Assembly (NCBI RefSeq): GCF_015355785.1
Contig: NZ_JADKYW010000002.1
Span: forward strand, 62,001 to 126,000
Reading direction: 5' to 3'
From: Arthrobacter gandavensis
GTDB taxonomy: Bacteria; Actinomycetota; Actinomycetes; Actinomycetales; Micrococcaceae
DNA: 64,000 bases
Shown here piece after piece: positions 8,401 to 17,518 of the stretch. The notes beneath the pieces were generated by a model. That model saw only the letters and a program-made list of their open reading frames with translations. It ran no database searches and had not been told where the DNA came from. The position numbers and the translations under genes are program-made. Every line of letters starts with the position of its first letter. The stretch's first letter is position 1.

Positions 8401-9943
8401 GGAGACCGGAACCCTGGTTTCTCCGGGAGGCATTGCCACCCTCGAGTTCGGGGATCCGGTCGAAGCCGTCAACCGGGTCGCGGAACGCCTGGATGCAGAA
8501 GGCCTGGCAGACGTCATTATCGCCGAGTACCACGAGGGCGCCGGGTCGGGAACGCCCGACGGCGCCACGCTCGAGGAGGAGATCGCCGGCGGCGGTGCCT
8601 TCGCGGAGATCGCGACGGAAACCAGCGCGCTGGTGGACGCCATCTACACCGGCCACACGCACAAGCAGTATGCGTGGGATGCTCCGGTTCCGGGCGTGGA
8701 CGGCAAGACCCGTCCCGTTGTGCAGACCGGTTCCTACGGCGAGTTCGTCGGCCAGATCGAGCTGCAGTACGACGCCGAAATGGATGAGGTTCTCTCCTAC
8801 ACCGCAGGCAACGCCGCCCGTACCACCACGCCCGCTGCGGACCTGGTGGCCGCGTACCCGGCGGTGGCCGAGGTTCAGCGGATTGTCGACGCCGCCCTGG
8901 CGTTCGCTGCCGAGGTGGGCAACCAGCCCATCGGCTCGGTCACCGCGGACATCACCACGGCTTTCGCCGGAACGTCCCGCGACGACCGCGGCAACGAATC
9001 AACCCTGGGCAACCTGGTAGCCGATTCGCTGCTCTCATCGCTCGGTTCGTCCGAGCGCGGCGGCGCCGAAATCGGCGTCGTCAATCCAGGCGGGCTCCGC
9101 GCCGAGCTGTACTACGGTGAGGACGGCGTGATCACTTACGCCGAAGCCAACGCGGTGCTGCCGTTCGTGAACAACCTCTGGACTACCACCCTCACCGGTG
9201 CGCAGCTGAAGTCGGTCCTGGAGGAACAGTGGCAGCCGGACGGAAGCTCCCGGGCGTTCCTGGCCCTGGGCCTGTCAGACAACGTGACCTACACCTACGA
9301 TCCGGACCAGGCCCGCGGCTCCCGGATCCAGTCGGTCACCGTCAACGGCGCAGCGCTGGACCCCAACCGCGCCTACCGTGTGGGAACGTTCAGCTTCCTG
9401 GCACAGGGCGGGGATAATTTCTCCACCTTCGCGCAGGGTACGGACACCCGTGACTCGGGGCTGATCGACCGCGATGCGTGGATCAGCTACCTGCAGACCA
9501 GCAGCCCGGTCTCCCCGGACTTCGCCCGCCAGGGCGTCATCGTCAAGGGAGCTCCGGCTACGTCGAAGGCCGGTTCAAATGTCTCCTTCACGGTGGACAA
9601 GCTGGATCTGACCTCGCTGGGCAGCCCGGCCAACACCACGCTGGCCGTCAGCTGGGTCCCGGCCGGCGGAACCGCCGTTGCCCTGGGTTCCGTCCCGGTG
9701 GCCGCCGGCGCCGCCAATGTCACAGCCACACTCCCGGCGTCGGCGTCCGGCAGCGGATCCCTGGTTTTGGCCGCAGATCCGTCCGGCACCACGGTGACCA
9801 TCCCGGTCACCGTTGATCCGGCACCGGAACAGCCCACCTGTGTCCGTCCCGTTCCGCCGAAGAACTGGTGGGATGTCCGGGGCTGGCTGAAGTACGCGGT
9901 GGATTACGCACGCTACCTGGTCTGCACCATCAGCCGCGGCTAG
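5453..9943 (+). CDS. Secreted multidomain nuclease / 5'-nucleotidase (ExeM/NucH-like plus 5'-nucleotidase)
   Basis: A 1496-residue exported protein. Domains in order are a signal peptide (cleavage probably after PAHA, residue 30), a lamin-tail-like domain (about 35-200, VVINEAYLSGG), a TDPEP-repeat linker (about 218-240), an OB-fold region (about 245-490), and an endonuclease/exonuclease/phosphatase domain (about 512-838, with MEIEN, LLGDFNSY and SSDHDPI catalytic motifs). Next come a calcineurin-like 5'-nucleotidase (about 848-1120, NINDFHGR, SAGDN, GNHEFDGG, TGHTHK), its C-terminal domain (about 1150-1345), an Ig-like region, and a 35-residue tail with two cysteines. It could cut extracellular DNA and then dephosphorylate the nucleotides. 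There is no LPXTG anchor. AAAGGAG precedes the ATG. Activity is inferred from intact motifs. Confidence 0.92.
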   Translation: MRFTRWTAVLGTALSAGLLAGPLAALPAHAEESRSGVVINEAYLSGGSANAPFTNKFVELYNPTSAAVSLDGWSLQYRAAGSTGAPTGIAGLSGSIPAGGYYLVQGASNGTNGVVLPAADATIGASFSGSAGTIVLANQPAAVNPLPTGSVTVQPGVVDLLGYGTSNTFETAPAAAPAGNSDPKSLNRTSFADTNNNASDFTLSASVTPTNTGGTGTDPEPTDPEPTDPEPTDPEPTDPPAGVRPIAEIQGTGDASPLVGQTVTTRGKVTASYPTGGFSGYYIQTPGTGGELDPATHTASDAVFVYSAATVGQVAVGDYVEVTGTVGEYFGLTQLTVPAGAMTKPGEPAEEIKPAAVAWPATDAERETLEGMLLAPQGEFTVTDNYTLNQYAEIGLAAGGETLVQPTAVAPVGTPEHAAVAADNAAKAVKLDDGATTNFLSAANQSKPLPYLSSTNPVRIGSAATFTTNVILDYRNSAWRFQPLTELTPGNAQTVQPASFENSRTAAPQSVGGNLKLAAFNVLNYFSTTGADLSGCTYYNDRSGAPVTVRGGCDARGAANEANLERQQAKIVAAINALGADVVGLMEIENSAGLGQDRDTALAHLTEALNAAAPGTWDYVRSPAALPDDEDVIRTAFIYRTATAEPVGESIILNNESVFSNAREPLAQAFKPAGGEDSESFVAIANHFKSKGSAPSSGENADSGQGGWNADRVRQAQAVAAFADTVAQDAGTERVFLLGDFNSYAAEDPMQVFAEAGYLNLGKATGKHSYAFSGLVGSLDHVLASPAAAEDVTGTDIWNINSVESIAFEYSRYNYNATDFYAADPYRSSDHDPILVGMDLTPAEAEVTDLNLLNINDFHGRIDANTVNFAGTVEQLKAAAPEGSSLFLSAGDNIGASLFASSVQQDQPTIDVLNALGLRASAVGNHEFDGGFTDLTDRVVPAAEFDYLGANVYLRGTTTPALPEYTILDVNGVRVAVIGAVTEETGTLVSPGGIATLEFGDPVEAVNRVAERLDAEGLADVIIAEYHEGAGSGTPDGATLEEEIAGGGAFAEIATETSALVDAIYTGHTHKQYAWDAPVPGVDGKTRPVVQTGSYGEFVGQIELQYDAEMDEVLSYTAGNAARTTTPAADLVAAYPAVAEVQRIVDAALAFAAEVGNQPIGSVTADITTAFAGTSRDDRGNESTLGNLVADSLLSSLGSSERGGAEIGVVNPGGLRAELYYGEDGVITYAEANAVLPFVNNLWTTTLTGAQLKSVLEEQWQPDGSSRAFLALGLSDNVTYTYDPDQARGSRIQSVTVNGAALDPNRAYRVGTFSFLAQGGDNFSTFAQGTDTRDSGLIDRDAWISYLQTSSPVSPDFARQGVIVKGAPATSKAGSNVSFTVDKLDLTSLGSPANTTLAVSWVPAGGTAVALGSVPVAAGAANVTATLPASASGSGSLVLAADPSGTTVTIPVTVDPAPEQPTCVRPVPPKNWWDVRGWLKYAVDYARYLVCTISRG
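6101..6172 (+). repeat. In-frame 30-bp tandem repeat (TDPEP linker)
   Basis: Two exact 30-bp units (6101-6130 and 6131-6160) plus a 12-base partial copy encode alternating TDPEP pentapeptides that join the lamin-tail domain to the OB-fold. Such Pro/Asp/Thr linkers are common in secreted actinobacterial enzymes, and copy number is likely to vary between strains. Confidence 0.9.
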
Positions 9944-9966
9944 TCCGCACTGGCCGGGCCAGCAGC

Positions 9967-10010
9967 GAAGCGGCGCCGTCCGGACCATCGGGTCCTGGCG
10001 GCGCCGCTTC
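9967..10010. terminator. Terminator between convergent nuclease and ctaD genes
   Basis: A long GC-rich hairpin has AAGCGGCGCC (9968-9977) paired with GGCGCCGCTT (10000-10009), and an inner GGACC/GGTCC extension. It begins 24 bases after the nuclease stop. T-tracts are weak on both sides. It probably serves the plus-strand gene and may act bidirectionally. Confidence 0.7.
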
Positions 10011-10101
10011 TCATATGCCGCGGCAGCCGTAGGCCCTGTGGGCCGGGCGGCCGCTGGGCGGTGGGCTGGCGCACCCTGACGAAGTGTATCTACGGCCGGA
10101 C

Positions 10102-11853
10102 CTACTGCCGGGGGTCCGGGTTCTTTGGATCCTCGGATCCCATGTCCGCAGCACCGAGCACGCTCGCCACGGGGTTGTCCGTCTTCTCGTTGGCCCGCGG
10201 CTTGAGCTCGGGATGGTGCAGGTCCAGTGCCGGCCGTTCGGAACGGATCCGGGGCAGGGAGGTGAAGTTGTGGCGCGGCGGCGGGCAGGAGGTGGCCCAT
10301 TCCAGGGAGCAGCCGAAGCCCCACGGATCATCCACCTCCACTTTCTTTCCGCGCCGCCAGGTCACATAGACGTTCCAGAAGAATGGGATCAGGGAGAACC
10401 CAAGAATCAGGGAACCGATGGTGGAAAGCTGGTTCATCCCGGTGAAATTGTCCTCCACCAGGTAGTCCGCGTAGCGCCGCGGCATGCCCATCACACCGAG
10501 CCAGTGCTGGATCATGAAGGTCAGGTGGAAGCCGAGGAACAGCAGCCAGAAGTGGATCTTGCCGAGGCGCTCGTTGAGCATCTTGCCGGTCCACTTGGGC
10601 CACCAGAAGTAGAACCCGCCGAACATCGCGAACACCACCGTGCCGAAGACCACATAGTGGAAGTGCGCCACCACAAAGTAGGTGTCCGACACATGGAAAT
10701 CCAGCGGCGGAGCCGAGAGGATGATGCCGGTCAGCCCGCCGAACAGGAACGTGATGAGGAATCCGAGGGCCCACATCATGGGCGTCTCGAAGGTAATTGA
10801 ACCGCGCCACATGGTGCCGATCCAGTTGAAGAACTTAACGCCGGTGGGCACGGCGATGAGCATGGTCATGATCGCGAAGAAGGGCAGGAACACCTGCCCG
10901 GTGACGTACATGTGGTGCGCCCAGACGGTCATCGACAAGCCGGCGATCGCGATGGTCGCAAAGATCAGGCCCTTGTAGCCGAAGATCGGTTTGCGGCTGA
11001 ACACCGGCAGGATTTCGGAAATGATGCCGAAGAACGGCAGCGCGATGATGTAGACCTCCGGATGGCCGAAGAACCAGAACAGGTGCTGCCAGAGGATCGC
11101 CCCGCCGTTCTCCGGATCGAAGATGTGCGCGTCGAACCTGCGGTCCGCTCCGAGGGCGAAAAGCGCGGCGGCCAGCGGAGGAAAGGCCATCAGCACCAGG
11201 ATGGCGGTAACCAGCGTGTTCCAGGTGAAGATGGGCATCCGCCACATGGTCATGCCGGGGGCGCGCATGCAGATGATCGTGGTGACGAAGTTGACCGACC
11301 CGAGGATGGTTCCGAAGCCGGACAATGCGAGGCCGAACACCCACAGGTCCCCGCCTATGCCGGGCGAGAACGTGGTGTTGGACAGGGGCGCGTAAGCTGT
11401 CCAGCCAAAGGAAGCCGCGCCCTGCGGGGTCAGGAACCCTGAGATCGCTATCAGGGATCCGAAGAGGAAGAACCAGTAGGCCAGGGCGTTCAGGCGCGGG
11501 AACGCCACGTCCGGCGCCCCGATCTGCAGCGGCATCATCACGTTCGCGAAGCCGGCGAAGAGCGGGGTGGCGAACATCAGCAGCATCAGCGTTCCGTGCA
11601 TGGTGAAGAGCTGGTTGTACTGCTCCCGCGACGAGACAATCTCAAGTCCGGGCTGGAAGAGCTCGGCACGGATAATCAGTGCCATGACCCCGGCCAGGCA
11701 GAAGAAAATGAAGGACGTGATCAGGTACAGGTAGCCGATCTTCTTGTGGTCGGTGGTGGTCAGCCAGTCGACGACGATGCGGCCGCGGGAAACGGGCACC
11801 ACCCGCGGCGGCACGGTTGTTCCTTCATCTGCCGAATACTTCAACGTAGACAT
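10102..11853 (-). CDS. ctaD: Cytochrome c oxidase subunit I (aa3-type)
   Basis: A 583-residue, 12-helix haem-copper oxidase core subunit. Seen in order: [16 protein letters not shown] at the first helix, a haem-ligand His in [11 protein letters not shown] (about residue 86), [18 protein letters not shown] with the CuB His and cross-linked Tyr, [11 protein letters not shown] with two further CuB histidines, and HFHYVVFG with the paired haem histidines. The DKxGP-type proton-channel segments look normal. The C-terminal 60 residues are hydrophilic and poorly conserved. No subunit II, III or IV gene is next to it, so this may be a stand-alone or second copy. The neighbours are a secreted nuclease (convergent) and the hut operon (upstream). 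Confidence 0.95.
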   Translation of the reverse strand: MSTLKYSADEGTTVPPRVVPVSRGRIVVDWLTTTDHKKIGYLYLITSFIFFCLAGVMALIIRAELFQPGLEIVSSREQYNQLFTMHGTLMLLMFATPLFAGFANVMMPLQIGAPDVAFPRLNALAYWFFLFGSLIAISGFLTPQGAASFGWTAYAPLSNTTFSPGIGGDLWVFGLALSGFGTILGSVNFVTTIICMRAPGMTMWRMPIFTWNTLVTAILVLMAFPPLAAALFALGADRRFDAHIFDPENGGAILWQHLFWFFGHPEVYIIALPFFGIISEILPVFSRKPIFGYKGLIFATIAIAGLSMTVWAHHMYVTGQVFLPFFAIMTMLIAVPTGVKFFNWIGTMWRGSITFETPMMWALGFLITFLFGGLTGIILSAPPLDFHVSDTYFVVAHFHYVVFGTVVFAMFGGFYFWWPKWTGKMLNERLGKIHFWLLFLGFHLTFMIQHWLGVMGMPRRYADYLVEDNFTGMNQLSTIGSLILGFSLIPFFWNVYVTWRRGKKVEVDDPWGFGCSLEWATSCPPPRHNFTSLPRIRSERPALDLHHPELKPRANEKTDNPVASVLGAADMGSEDPKNPDPRQ

Positions 11854-11992
11854 TCGCGCCGCCTAGGGGTCCGCAGGAGGTTCAGTCCGTACACGGGCTC
11901 CGCCTTTCGCAGGCCAGTGTGCCTTGTATCGTAGGACCCGCTCCGGGGCAGGTCCATAGGCAGCGAAGGGTTTTGCGGCGTCCGCCTCCGGG

Positions 11993-13231
11993 TTAGCCGC
12001 CCGCCCGGACTCCCGGAATCCGCTCCCCGGCCCGCCAGACGGCGCCGGTCAGCGCCATGCCCGGGCGGTAGGCAAGGTAAGCGGCGGACGGCGCGTTGAG
12101 CAGGTGGAGATCCGCCCGGTGCCCGACGGCGAGCGAGCCGACCGCCCGCTGCCCGTCGACGTCGTTCCCTGTGTGCCTGCGCAGCGCCAGGGCCCCGCCG
12201 TAGGTCCCCGCGCGTACGGCCTCGGGAACGCTGAGTCCCATCTGCAGCACGGCTGTGGTGACGCAGAAGGCCATGGAGCTGGTGTAGGAGGTGCCGGGGT
12301 TGCAGTTCGAAGCCAGCGCGATTTCGACGCCGGCGTCCAGCAGTTCCCGGGCCGGAGCGAGCGGCTGCCGGGTGGACAGGTCACAGGCCGGCAGGCAGGT
12401 GGCCACGGTACCCGGCGTTCCGGTTCCGGCGTTCCACTTCGCCCAGCTGCCTGCGAGCGCTGCGACATCGGCCGGCGAAAGATAGTTCACGTGGTCCACG
12501 CTGGCGGCACTGAATTCCACGGCCAGCCGCACTCCCGCGCCCGGGCCCAGCTGGTTGCCGTGCACCCGCAGTCCGAGTCCGGCGTCCCGGCAGGCGGTGA
12601 GGACCCGGCGGGACTGCTCCTCGGTGAAGGCCCCGCGCTCGCAGAACACGTCCGCCCACTGCACGTAGGGGCGCACGGACGCGAGCATCGGGCCGCAGAC
12701 GAGGTCCGTGTACTCCTCGGCATCCAGGCCGTCCGGCACCAGGTGCGCGCCCAGGAAGGTCACGTCATCGACCACGCTGGACGCGATCCGGGCACTGCGG
12801 GTTTCCTGCTCCACGTCCAGTCCGTATCCGGTTTTGGTTTCGAGCCAGGTGGTCCCCCCGGCGGCCGCCTCGGCCCGGCGGGCCAGCAGCAGCCGGGTGA
12901 GGTCGTAGTCCCCGGCCGCCCGGGTGGCATCCATGGTCACGGCAATGCCGCCGGCACTGTATTCCTCCCCGGCCAGGCGCGCTGCGAATTCGGCACTGCG
13001 GTCACCGGCAAAGACCAGGTGGGTGTGTGAGTCCACCCAGCCGGGCAGCGCTGCCCGCCCGCCGGCGTCGTGCGCTTCATCCGCCGCAGGAGCCTGGGCA
13101 GCCGGGCCCAGCCAGGCAATGCGCTCACCTTCGAACACGACGGCGGCCTGCCGCAGCACGGACTCCGAGCCGCGCGCGGGGTCCATGGTGGAGAGCTCAC
13201 CAATGTTGGTGATCAGCACGGATCCGGTCAC
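11993..13231 (-). CDS. hutI: Imidazolonepropionase
   Basis: A 412-residue amidohydrolase-superfamily enzyme that opens imidazolone-5-propionate to N-formimidoyl-L-glutamate, the third step of histidine degradation. Visible hallmarks are PGWVDSHTHLVFAGDR with the metal-binding HTH pair, TTWLETKTGYGL, a DVFCERGAF segment, and NCNPGTSYTSSM near the C-terminus. The length is normal for the family. Its ATG overlaps the hutF stop by four bases (ATGA). It is the last gene of the hut operon. Confidence 0.95.
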   Translation of the reverse strand: MTGSVLITNIGELSTMDPARGSESVLRQAAVVFEGERIAWLGPAAQAPAADEAHDAGGRAALPGWVDSHTHLVFAGDRSAEFAARLAGEEYSAGGIAVTMDATRAAGDYDLTRLLLARRAEAAAGGTTWLETKTGYGLDVEQETRSARIASSVVDDVTFLGAHLVPDGLDAEEYTDLVCGPMLASVRPYVQWADVFCERGAFTEEQSRRVLTACRDAGLGLRVHGNQLGPGAGVRLAVEFSAASVDHVNYLSPADVAALAGSWAKWNAGTGTPGTVATCLPACDLSTRQPLAPARELLDAGVEIALASNCNPGTSYTSSMAFCVTTAVLQMGLSVPEAVRAGTYGGALALRRHTGNDVDGQRAVGSLAVGHRADLHLLNAPSAAYLAYRPGMALTGAVWRAGERIPGVRAGG

Positions 13232-14601
13232 GGCCGGCCCCCGCGTGCTGGTGCCCCAACCCGGACCGCGTCGAGATGAGCGGCAGCAGCCGCCAGCAGC
13301 GGCCCGGGATCGCCGAGGCGCAGGTGCCTGCCGCGTTCGGCGGTCAGGACGCCCCCGACGACGACGGCGGTGACGTCCTGCGCGGTAGCGGCCAGTGCCA
13401 GCTGGGCCGGGTCGGCTCCCGCGGTGCGGGCAGTTCGCGGGTCAACGGCCATCAGGTCGCAGGACCTGCCGGGTGCGAAGCCGGGGGCCCGGCGCCCCTG
13501 AGCGGCAGCACCGGCGTCGGAGGCTGCCCGGTGCAGGTCGGTGGGAGTGAACCGTCCGCGTACACCGGAGGCCAGGCGTTCACCGTGTTCCAGCCCGCGC
13601 ATTTCCAGCCACGGATCAATGACCGCGTGCTGGTCCGAGCCGAGCGCGATCCGGGCGCCGGCATCCGCTAACGCCGCCGCCGGGCCGATGCCGTCGGCGA
13701 GGTCCGCCTCGGTGCTGGGACACATCACCACCGCTGCTCCGGTGCTGCCGAGCAGCGCGATGTCCTCCGCGGTCAGGTGGGTGGCGTGCACGGCGGCCGT
13801 CCGGGGGCCGAGCAGCCCATGCCGGTGGAGCAGCTGGACGGGCGTGAATCCGGTGGCCGCGAGGCAGTCGCGGTTTTCGGCGGGCTGCTCGGAGACGTGG
13901 ATGTGCAGGGGCAGGTCGGGGTCCAGTCCGGACGCGATGGCCTGCAGCGCGTCCTCGGGCACGGCCCGCACGGAGTGCAGCGCGGCCCCGACTGATATGG
14001 ACGCCGGGTCGAATTCCGCCTCGACGGTGTGCCGCAGGTCCTTGAGCCGGTCCAGCCATGCGCCGGCGGAACCATCACTGAAGCGGAGCTGGTCCTGGCC
14101 CGGCGGCTGGTTGAATCCGCCGGCGAGGTAGCAGGTGTCCAGCAGGGTGAGCCGGATTCCGGCGGCCGAGGCGGCACGGGCCAGGGCCAGTTCCATGGCG
14201 TGCCCCGGATACGGCGAGCCGTCCGGACGGTGGTGCACGTAGTGGAACTCGGCGACGGAGGTGTAACCCGCCGCGACCATCTCGGCGTAGACCGGGGTGG
14301 CCAGTTCTTCGTACAGCTCCGGGGCGAGGGCAGCCGCGGCCTGGTACATGCCCTGGCGCCAGGACCAGAAACTGTCCGCCCCGCCGGTGTGGGTGCGTCC
14401 ACGCAGCACCCGGTGGAAGGCATGGGAGTGGGCGTTGGACGCCGCGGGGAAGACGACGCCGTTGAGCACCAGGTCCTCCGGGCGGGGCCGGGTGCCGGTT
14501 TCAACGGCAGCAACGATGCCCTCGGAGTCCACGCTCAGCCGGACGCCGGTTTCAAGCTGACCGTTTCGCAGAGCCCGTTCACACCACACTCCTGTTCTCA
14601 C
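13228..14601 (-). CDS. hutF: Formimidoylglutamate deiminase
   Basis: A 457-residue amidohydrolase that deiminates N-formimidoyl-L-glutamate to N-formyl-L-glutamate plus ammonia, which defines the HutF branch of histidine breakdown. Seen: SNAHSHAFHRVLRGRTH with the metal-binding histidines, ELHYVHH-like AEFHYVHHRPDG, HIHVSEQPAEN, ATHLTAEDIALL, and LGSDQHAVIDPWLEMRGLE with the catalytic Asp. It overlaps both neighbours by four bases. HutF makes formylglutamate, so a deformylase is required next. In this operon the only candidate is the M20-family gene directly upstream. Confidence 0.94.
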   Translation of the reverse strand: MRTGVWCERALRNGQLETGVRLSVDSEGIVAAVETGTRPRPEDLVLNGVVFPAASNAHSHAFHRVLRGRTHTGGADSFWSWRQGMYQAAAALAPELYEELATPVYAEMVAAGYTSVAEFHYVHHRPDGSPYPGHAMELALARAASAAGIRLTLLDTCYLAGGFNQPPGQDQLRFSDGSAGAWLDRLKDLRHTVEAEFDPASISVGAALHSVRAVPEDALQAIASGLDPDLPLHIHVSEQPAENRDCLAATGFTPVQLLHRHGLLGPRTAAVHATHLTAEDIALLGSTGAAVVMCPSTEADLADGIGPAAALADAGARIALGSDQHAVIDPWLEMRGLEHGERLASGVRGRFTPTDLHRAASDAGAAAQGRRAPGFAPGRSCDLMAVDPRTARTAGADPAQLALAATAQDVTAVVVGGVLTAERGRHLRLGDPGPLLAAAAAHLDAVRVGAPARGGRP

Positions 14602-15797
14602 AGCAGGCCCTCCAGGACGTCGGCGAGCGCCGTGGAGGAGTAGTCGGCGTCGGCGTCTTCCACGTATTCCTCCGGGGAGTGCGAGATGCCGCTGGGATTG
14701 CGGACGAACACCATGCCCGCCGGCACGTGTCCGGCCAGGATGCCGGCATCGTGCCCGGCACCGGTGGCCAGCACCGGAGCCTGCGGCAGGGCGAGCTGGA
14801 GCTGGCGCTGCAGTCCCGGATCGAAGCCGGTGGTGGGGCTGAAGGATTCCTGTGCCAGGATCACGGAGCAGCCTTCGAAAGCGGCGGACTTCTGTGCCTT
14901 GCCGTGGATGGTTTCCACCAGTGCGGCGGTGACGGCGTCCTCCTCATGCCGGACGTCGAGCCACAGCTCCACCCGCGACGCGATGACATTGGTGCCGCCC
15001 GGAACAGCGTGGATCCGGCCCACTGTGGCACGGGCACCGGGCTGGGCTGCGGCGGCCTGCTGCACGGCGGTGATGATCTGCGCTGCGGCCACCATGGGGT
15101 CCGCCCGGTCCTCCATCAGCGTGGTACCGGCGTGGTTGCCCTGCCCGTGCACGGTCAGCTTCCAGCGGCCGTGGCCCAGGATCGAACTGCCGACGGCGAC
15201 GGCGGGGCCGTCCTCGCCGAGCCCGCGGCCCTGTTCCACGTGCAGTTCCACGAAGTCGCCGATTCGGGCGAGCGCTTCCTCGTCCCGGCCAAGGTGGTCA
15301 GGGTCCAGCCCTGCGGCCCGGGCGGCGTCGGCGAAGGTGGTGCCGCCGACGTCGCGCAGGTTCCGTGCCTTGTCCGGATCGATGGCTCCGGTCAGCAGCC
15401 GCGAGCCAAGGCAGGCGACGCCGAAGCGGGACCCTTCTTCCTCGGGGAAGACGGTGATGGCCAGGGACCGGTTGCGCTGCACGCCGCGTTCCTTCAGGAC
15501 GTCGACGGCGGCAAGGGCCGCGGCGATGCCGAGCGGTCCGTCGAAGGCACCGCCGCCGGGCACCGAGTCCAGATGGCTGCCGGTGACCAGCGCGCCTTTC
15601 TGCGGTTCGCCCCACCAGGCCCAGAGAATGCCGTTACGGTCGGTCTCGACGTCGAGTCCGCGGGCCTGTGCCTCGGCGGTGAACCAGGCGCGCAGGTCCG
15701 TCTCGGCGGTTGAGAACACGGGGCGGCTGTAGCCGCCGCGGACCGGATCGCGGCCGATGCCGGAGATCGCTTCAAGAAGGGAGGTGACTGTGCTCAT
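14598..15797 (-). CDS. M20-family amidohydrolase (allantoate amidohydrolase-like) in the hut operon
   Basis: A 399-residue binuclear metallohydrolase similar to allantoate amidohydrolase/N-carbamoyl-amino-acid hydrolase. Metal-site motifs are GSHLDSVPGGGAFDGPLG, FPEEEGSRFG, ELHVEQGRGL and GAGHDAGILAG. The frame is open for another 165 codons upstream, but that part lies antiphase to hutU. The ATG at 15797 follows GAGGAA and starts the conserved protein. It overlaps hutF by four bases and follows hutU by 25 bases. No purine or allantoin genes are nearby. I infer that it hydrolyses N-formyl-L-glutamate to glutamate and formate in place of HutG. The family assignment is firm, the substrate is not. 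Confidence 0.85.
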   Translation of the reverse strand: MSTVTSLLEAISGIGRDPVRGGYSRPVFSTAETDLRAWFTAEAQARGLDVETDRNGILWAWWGEPQKGALVTGSHLDSVPGGGAFDGPLGIAAALAAVDVLKERGVQRNRSLAITVFPEEEGSRFGVACLGSRLLTGAIDPDKARNLRDVGGTTFADAARAAGLDPDHLGRDEEALARIGDFVELHVEQGRGLGEDGPAVAVGSSILGHGRWKLTVHGQGNHAGTTLMEDRADPMVAAAQIITAVQQAAAAQPGARATVGRIHAVPGGTNVIASRVELWLDVRHEEDAVTAALVETIHGKAQKSAAFEGCSVILAQESFSPTTGFDPGLQRQLQLALPQAPVLATGAGHDAGILAGHVPAGMVFVRNPSGISHSPEEYVEDADADYSSTALADVLEGLL

Positions 15798-15822
15798 TGC
15801 CGGATGTTCCTCGGGGTGGTGC

Positions 15823-17493
15823 CTATTCGGCCATGGGGATGCGGACGCCGCGCTCTTCGGCGACCTGCGCGGCTTCATCGTAGCCGGCGTCGACATGGCG
15901 CATGACGCCCGTGCCGGGATCATTGGTGAGCAGGCGTTCAAGCTTGCGGGCGGCCAGGTCGGTGCCGTCCGCCACTGAAACCTGGCCGGCGTGAAGAGAG
16001 CGGCCAATTCCCACGCCGCCGCCGTGGTGGATGGAAACCCAAGTGGCGCCGGAGGACGTGTTGAGCAGGGCGTTGAGCAGCGGCCAGTCGGCGATCGCGT
16101 CAGAGCCGTCCCGCATGCCCTCGGTTTCCCGGTACGGGGAGGCCACCGACCCGGAGTCCAGGTGGTCACGTCCAATGACGATCGGCGCGGACACCTTCCC
16201 CTCGGCGACGAGGCGGTTGAACAGCAGTCCGGCTTGCGCGCGTTCTCCGTAGCCGAGCCAGCAGATCCGGGCGGGCAGGCCTTCGAACTCAACGTGCTCC
16301 GCGGCGGCGTCGAGCCAGCGGTGCAGGTGTTCCTTGTCCGGGAAGAGTTCCTTCAGCGCAGCGTCGGTGACGGCAATGTCCGCGGGGTCCCCGGAGAGAG
16401 CCACCCAGCGGAACGGGCCCATGCCCTCGCAGAACAGCGGCCGGATGTAGGCCGGGACAAACCCGGGAAAGTCGAAAGCCCGGCCATAGCCGCCGGAGCG
16501 TGCTTCGTCGCGGATCGAGTTGCCGTAGTCGAACACCTCTGCCCCGGTGTCCTGGAAGCCGACCATCGCCTCCACCTGCCGGGCCATGGAAGCCTGGGCC
16601 TTCTTGGTGAACCCTTCCGGGTCGGCCTCGGCCTCGCGGTGCCAGTCCCCGACCGCAATTCCTTCGGGCAGGTAACTGAGGGGGTCGTGGGCGGAGGTCT
16701 GGTCGGTGACGATGTCGAAGTCCGCGCCCTGTCCGGTTTTTTGGCGGCGGAGCAGTTCAGGGAAGACTTCCGCAGCGTTGCCCACCAGGCCCACGGACAG
16801 TGCCCGCCCCTCTGCCTTGGCCGCCGTCACCTTGGTGAGGGCGGCGTCGAGGTCCGTTTCGACGTCGTCCAGGTAGCGTTTCCCGGCGCGGCGCCGCAGC
16901 CGGGACTCGTCGACGTCGACAATCAGCACAGCACCTCCGTTAAGCGTCACCGCAAGCGGCTGGGCGCCGCCCATGCCTCCGCAGCCTCCTGTGAGGGTGG
17001 CGGTGCCGGCCAGGGTACCGCCAAACCGCTTGTTGGCGATGGCCGCGAAGGTCTCATAGGTGCCCTGCAGGATGCCCTGCGTGCCGATGTAGATCCAGGA
17101 ACCGGCCGTCATTTGCCCGTACATGGTCAGGCCTTCGGCTTCCAGGCGGCGGAACTCGGGCCACGTGGACCAGTCCCCCACCAGGTTGGAGTTGGCGAGC
17201 AGCACCCGCGGCGCCCACTCGTTGGTGCGGAACACGCCCACGGGCTTGCCGGACTGGACCAGAAGCGTCTCGTCGTCGTCGAGTGTTTTCAGGGTGCGGA
17301 CAATTGCGTCGAAGGATTCCCAGTTCCGGGCGGCTTTGCCGGTGCCGCCGTAGACCACCAGGTCTTCGGGGCGCTCGGCGACCTCCGGGTCCAGGTTGTT
17401 CATCAGCATCCGCAGCGGGGCTTCGGTCTGCCAGCTTTTCGCGGTCAGCTCGTTGCCGCGGGGTGAACGGATGGTGCGGTGGGTTTCGGTCAT
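15823..17493 (-). CDS. hutU: Urocanate hydratase
   Basis: A 556-residue NAD+-dependent enzyme converting urocanate to imidazolone-5-propionate. Conserved segments are [21 protein letters not shown] at the start, [17 protein letters not shown], the [20 protein letters not shown] region, [16 protein letters not shown] for NAD binding, and [12 protein letters not shown] with the active-site Cys. Length and motifs are complete. It is the first enzyme gene after the IclR regulator (25-base gap). Histidine ammonia-lyase (hutH), which makes urocanate, is not in this window. Confidence 0.96.
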   Translation of the reverse strand: MTETHRTIRSPRGNELTAKSWQTEAPLRMLMNNLDPEVAERPEDLVVYGGTGKAARNWESFDAIVRTLKTLDDDETLLVQSGKPVGVFRTNEWAPRVLLANSNLVGDWSTWPEFRRLEAEGLTMYGQMTAGSWIYIGTQGILQGTYETFAAIANKRFGGTLAGTATLTGGCGGMGGAQPLAVTLNGGAVLIVDVDESRLRRRAGKRYLDDVETDLDAALTKVTAAKAEGRALSVGLVGNAAEVFPELLRRQKTGQGADFDIVTDQTSAHDPLSYLPEGIAVGDWHREAEADPEGFTKKAQASMARQVEAMVGFQDTGAEVFDYGNSIRDEARSGGYGRAFDFPGFVPAYIRPLFCEGMGPFRWVALSGDPADIAVTDAALKELFPDKEHLHRWLDAAAEHVEFEGLPARICWLGYGERAQAGLLFNRLVAEGKVSAPIVIGRDHLDSGSVASPYRETEGMRDGSDAIADWPLLNALLNTSSGATWVSIHHGGGVGIGRSLHAGQVSVADGTDLAARKLERLLTNDPGTGVMRHVDAGYDEAAQVAEERGVRIPMAE

Positions 17494-17518
17494 GAGGGGT
17501 CTCCGTCGTCGTTGCCGG

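Noticed and set aside
9478-9943. Cell-wall anchor at the end of the secreted nuclease
   Set aside because: No LPXTG-type motif and no hydrophobic helix plus basic tail; the last 35 residues hold aromatic residues and two cysteines only.
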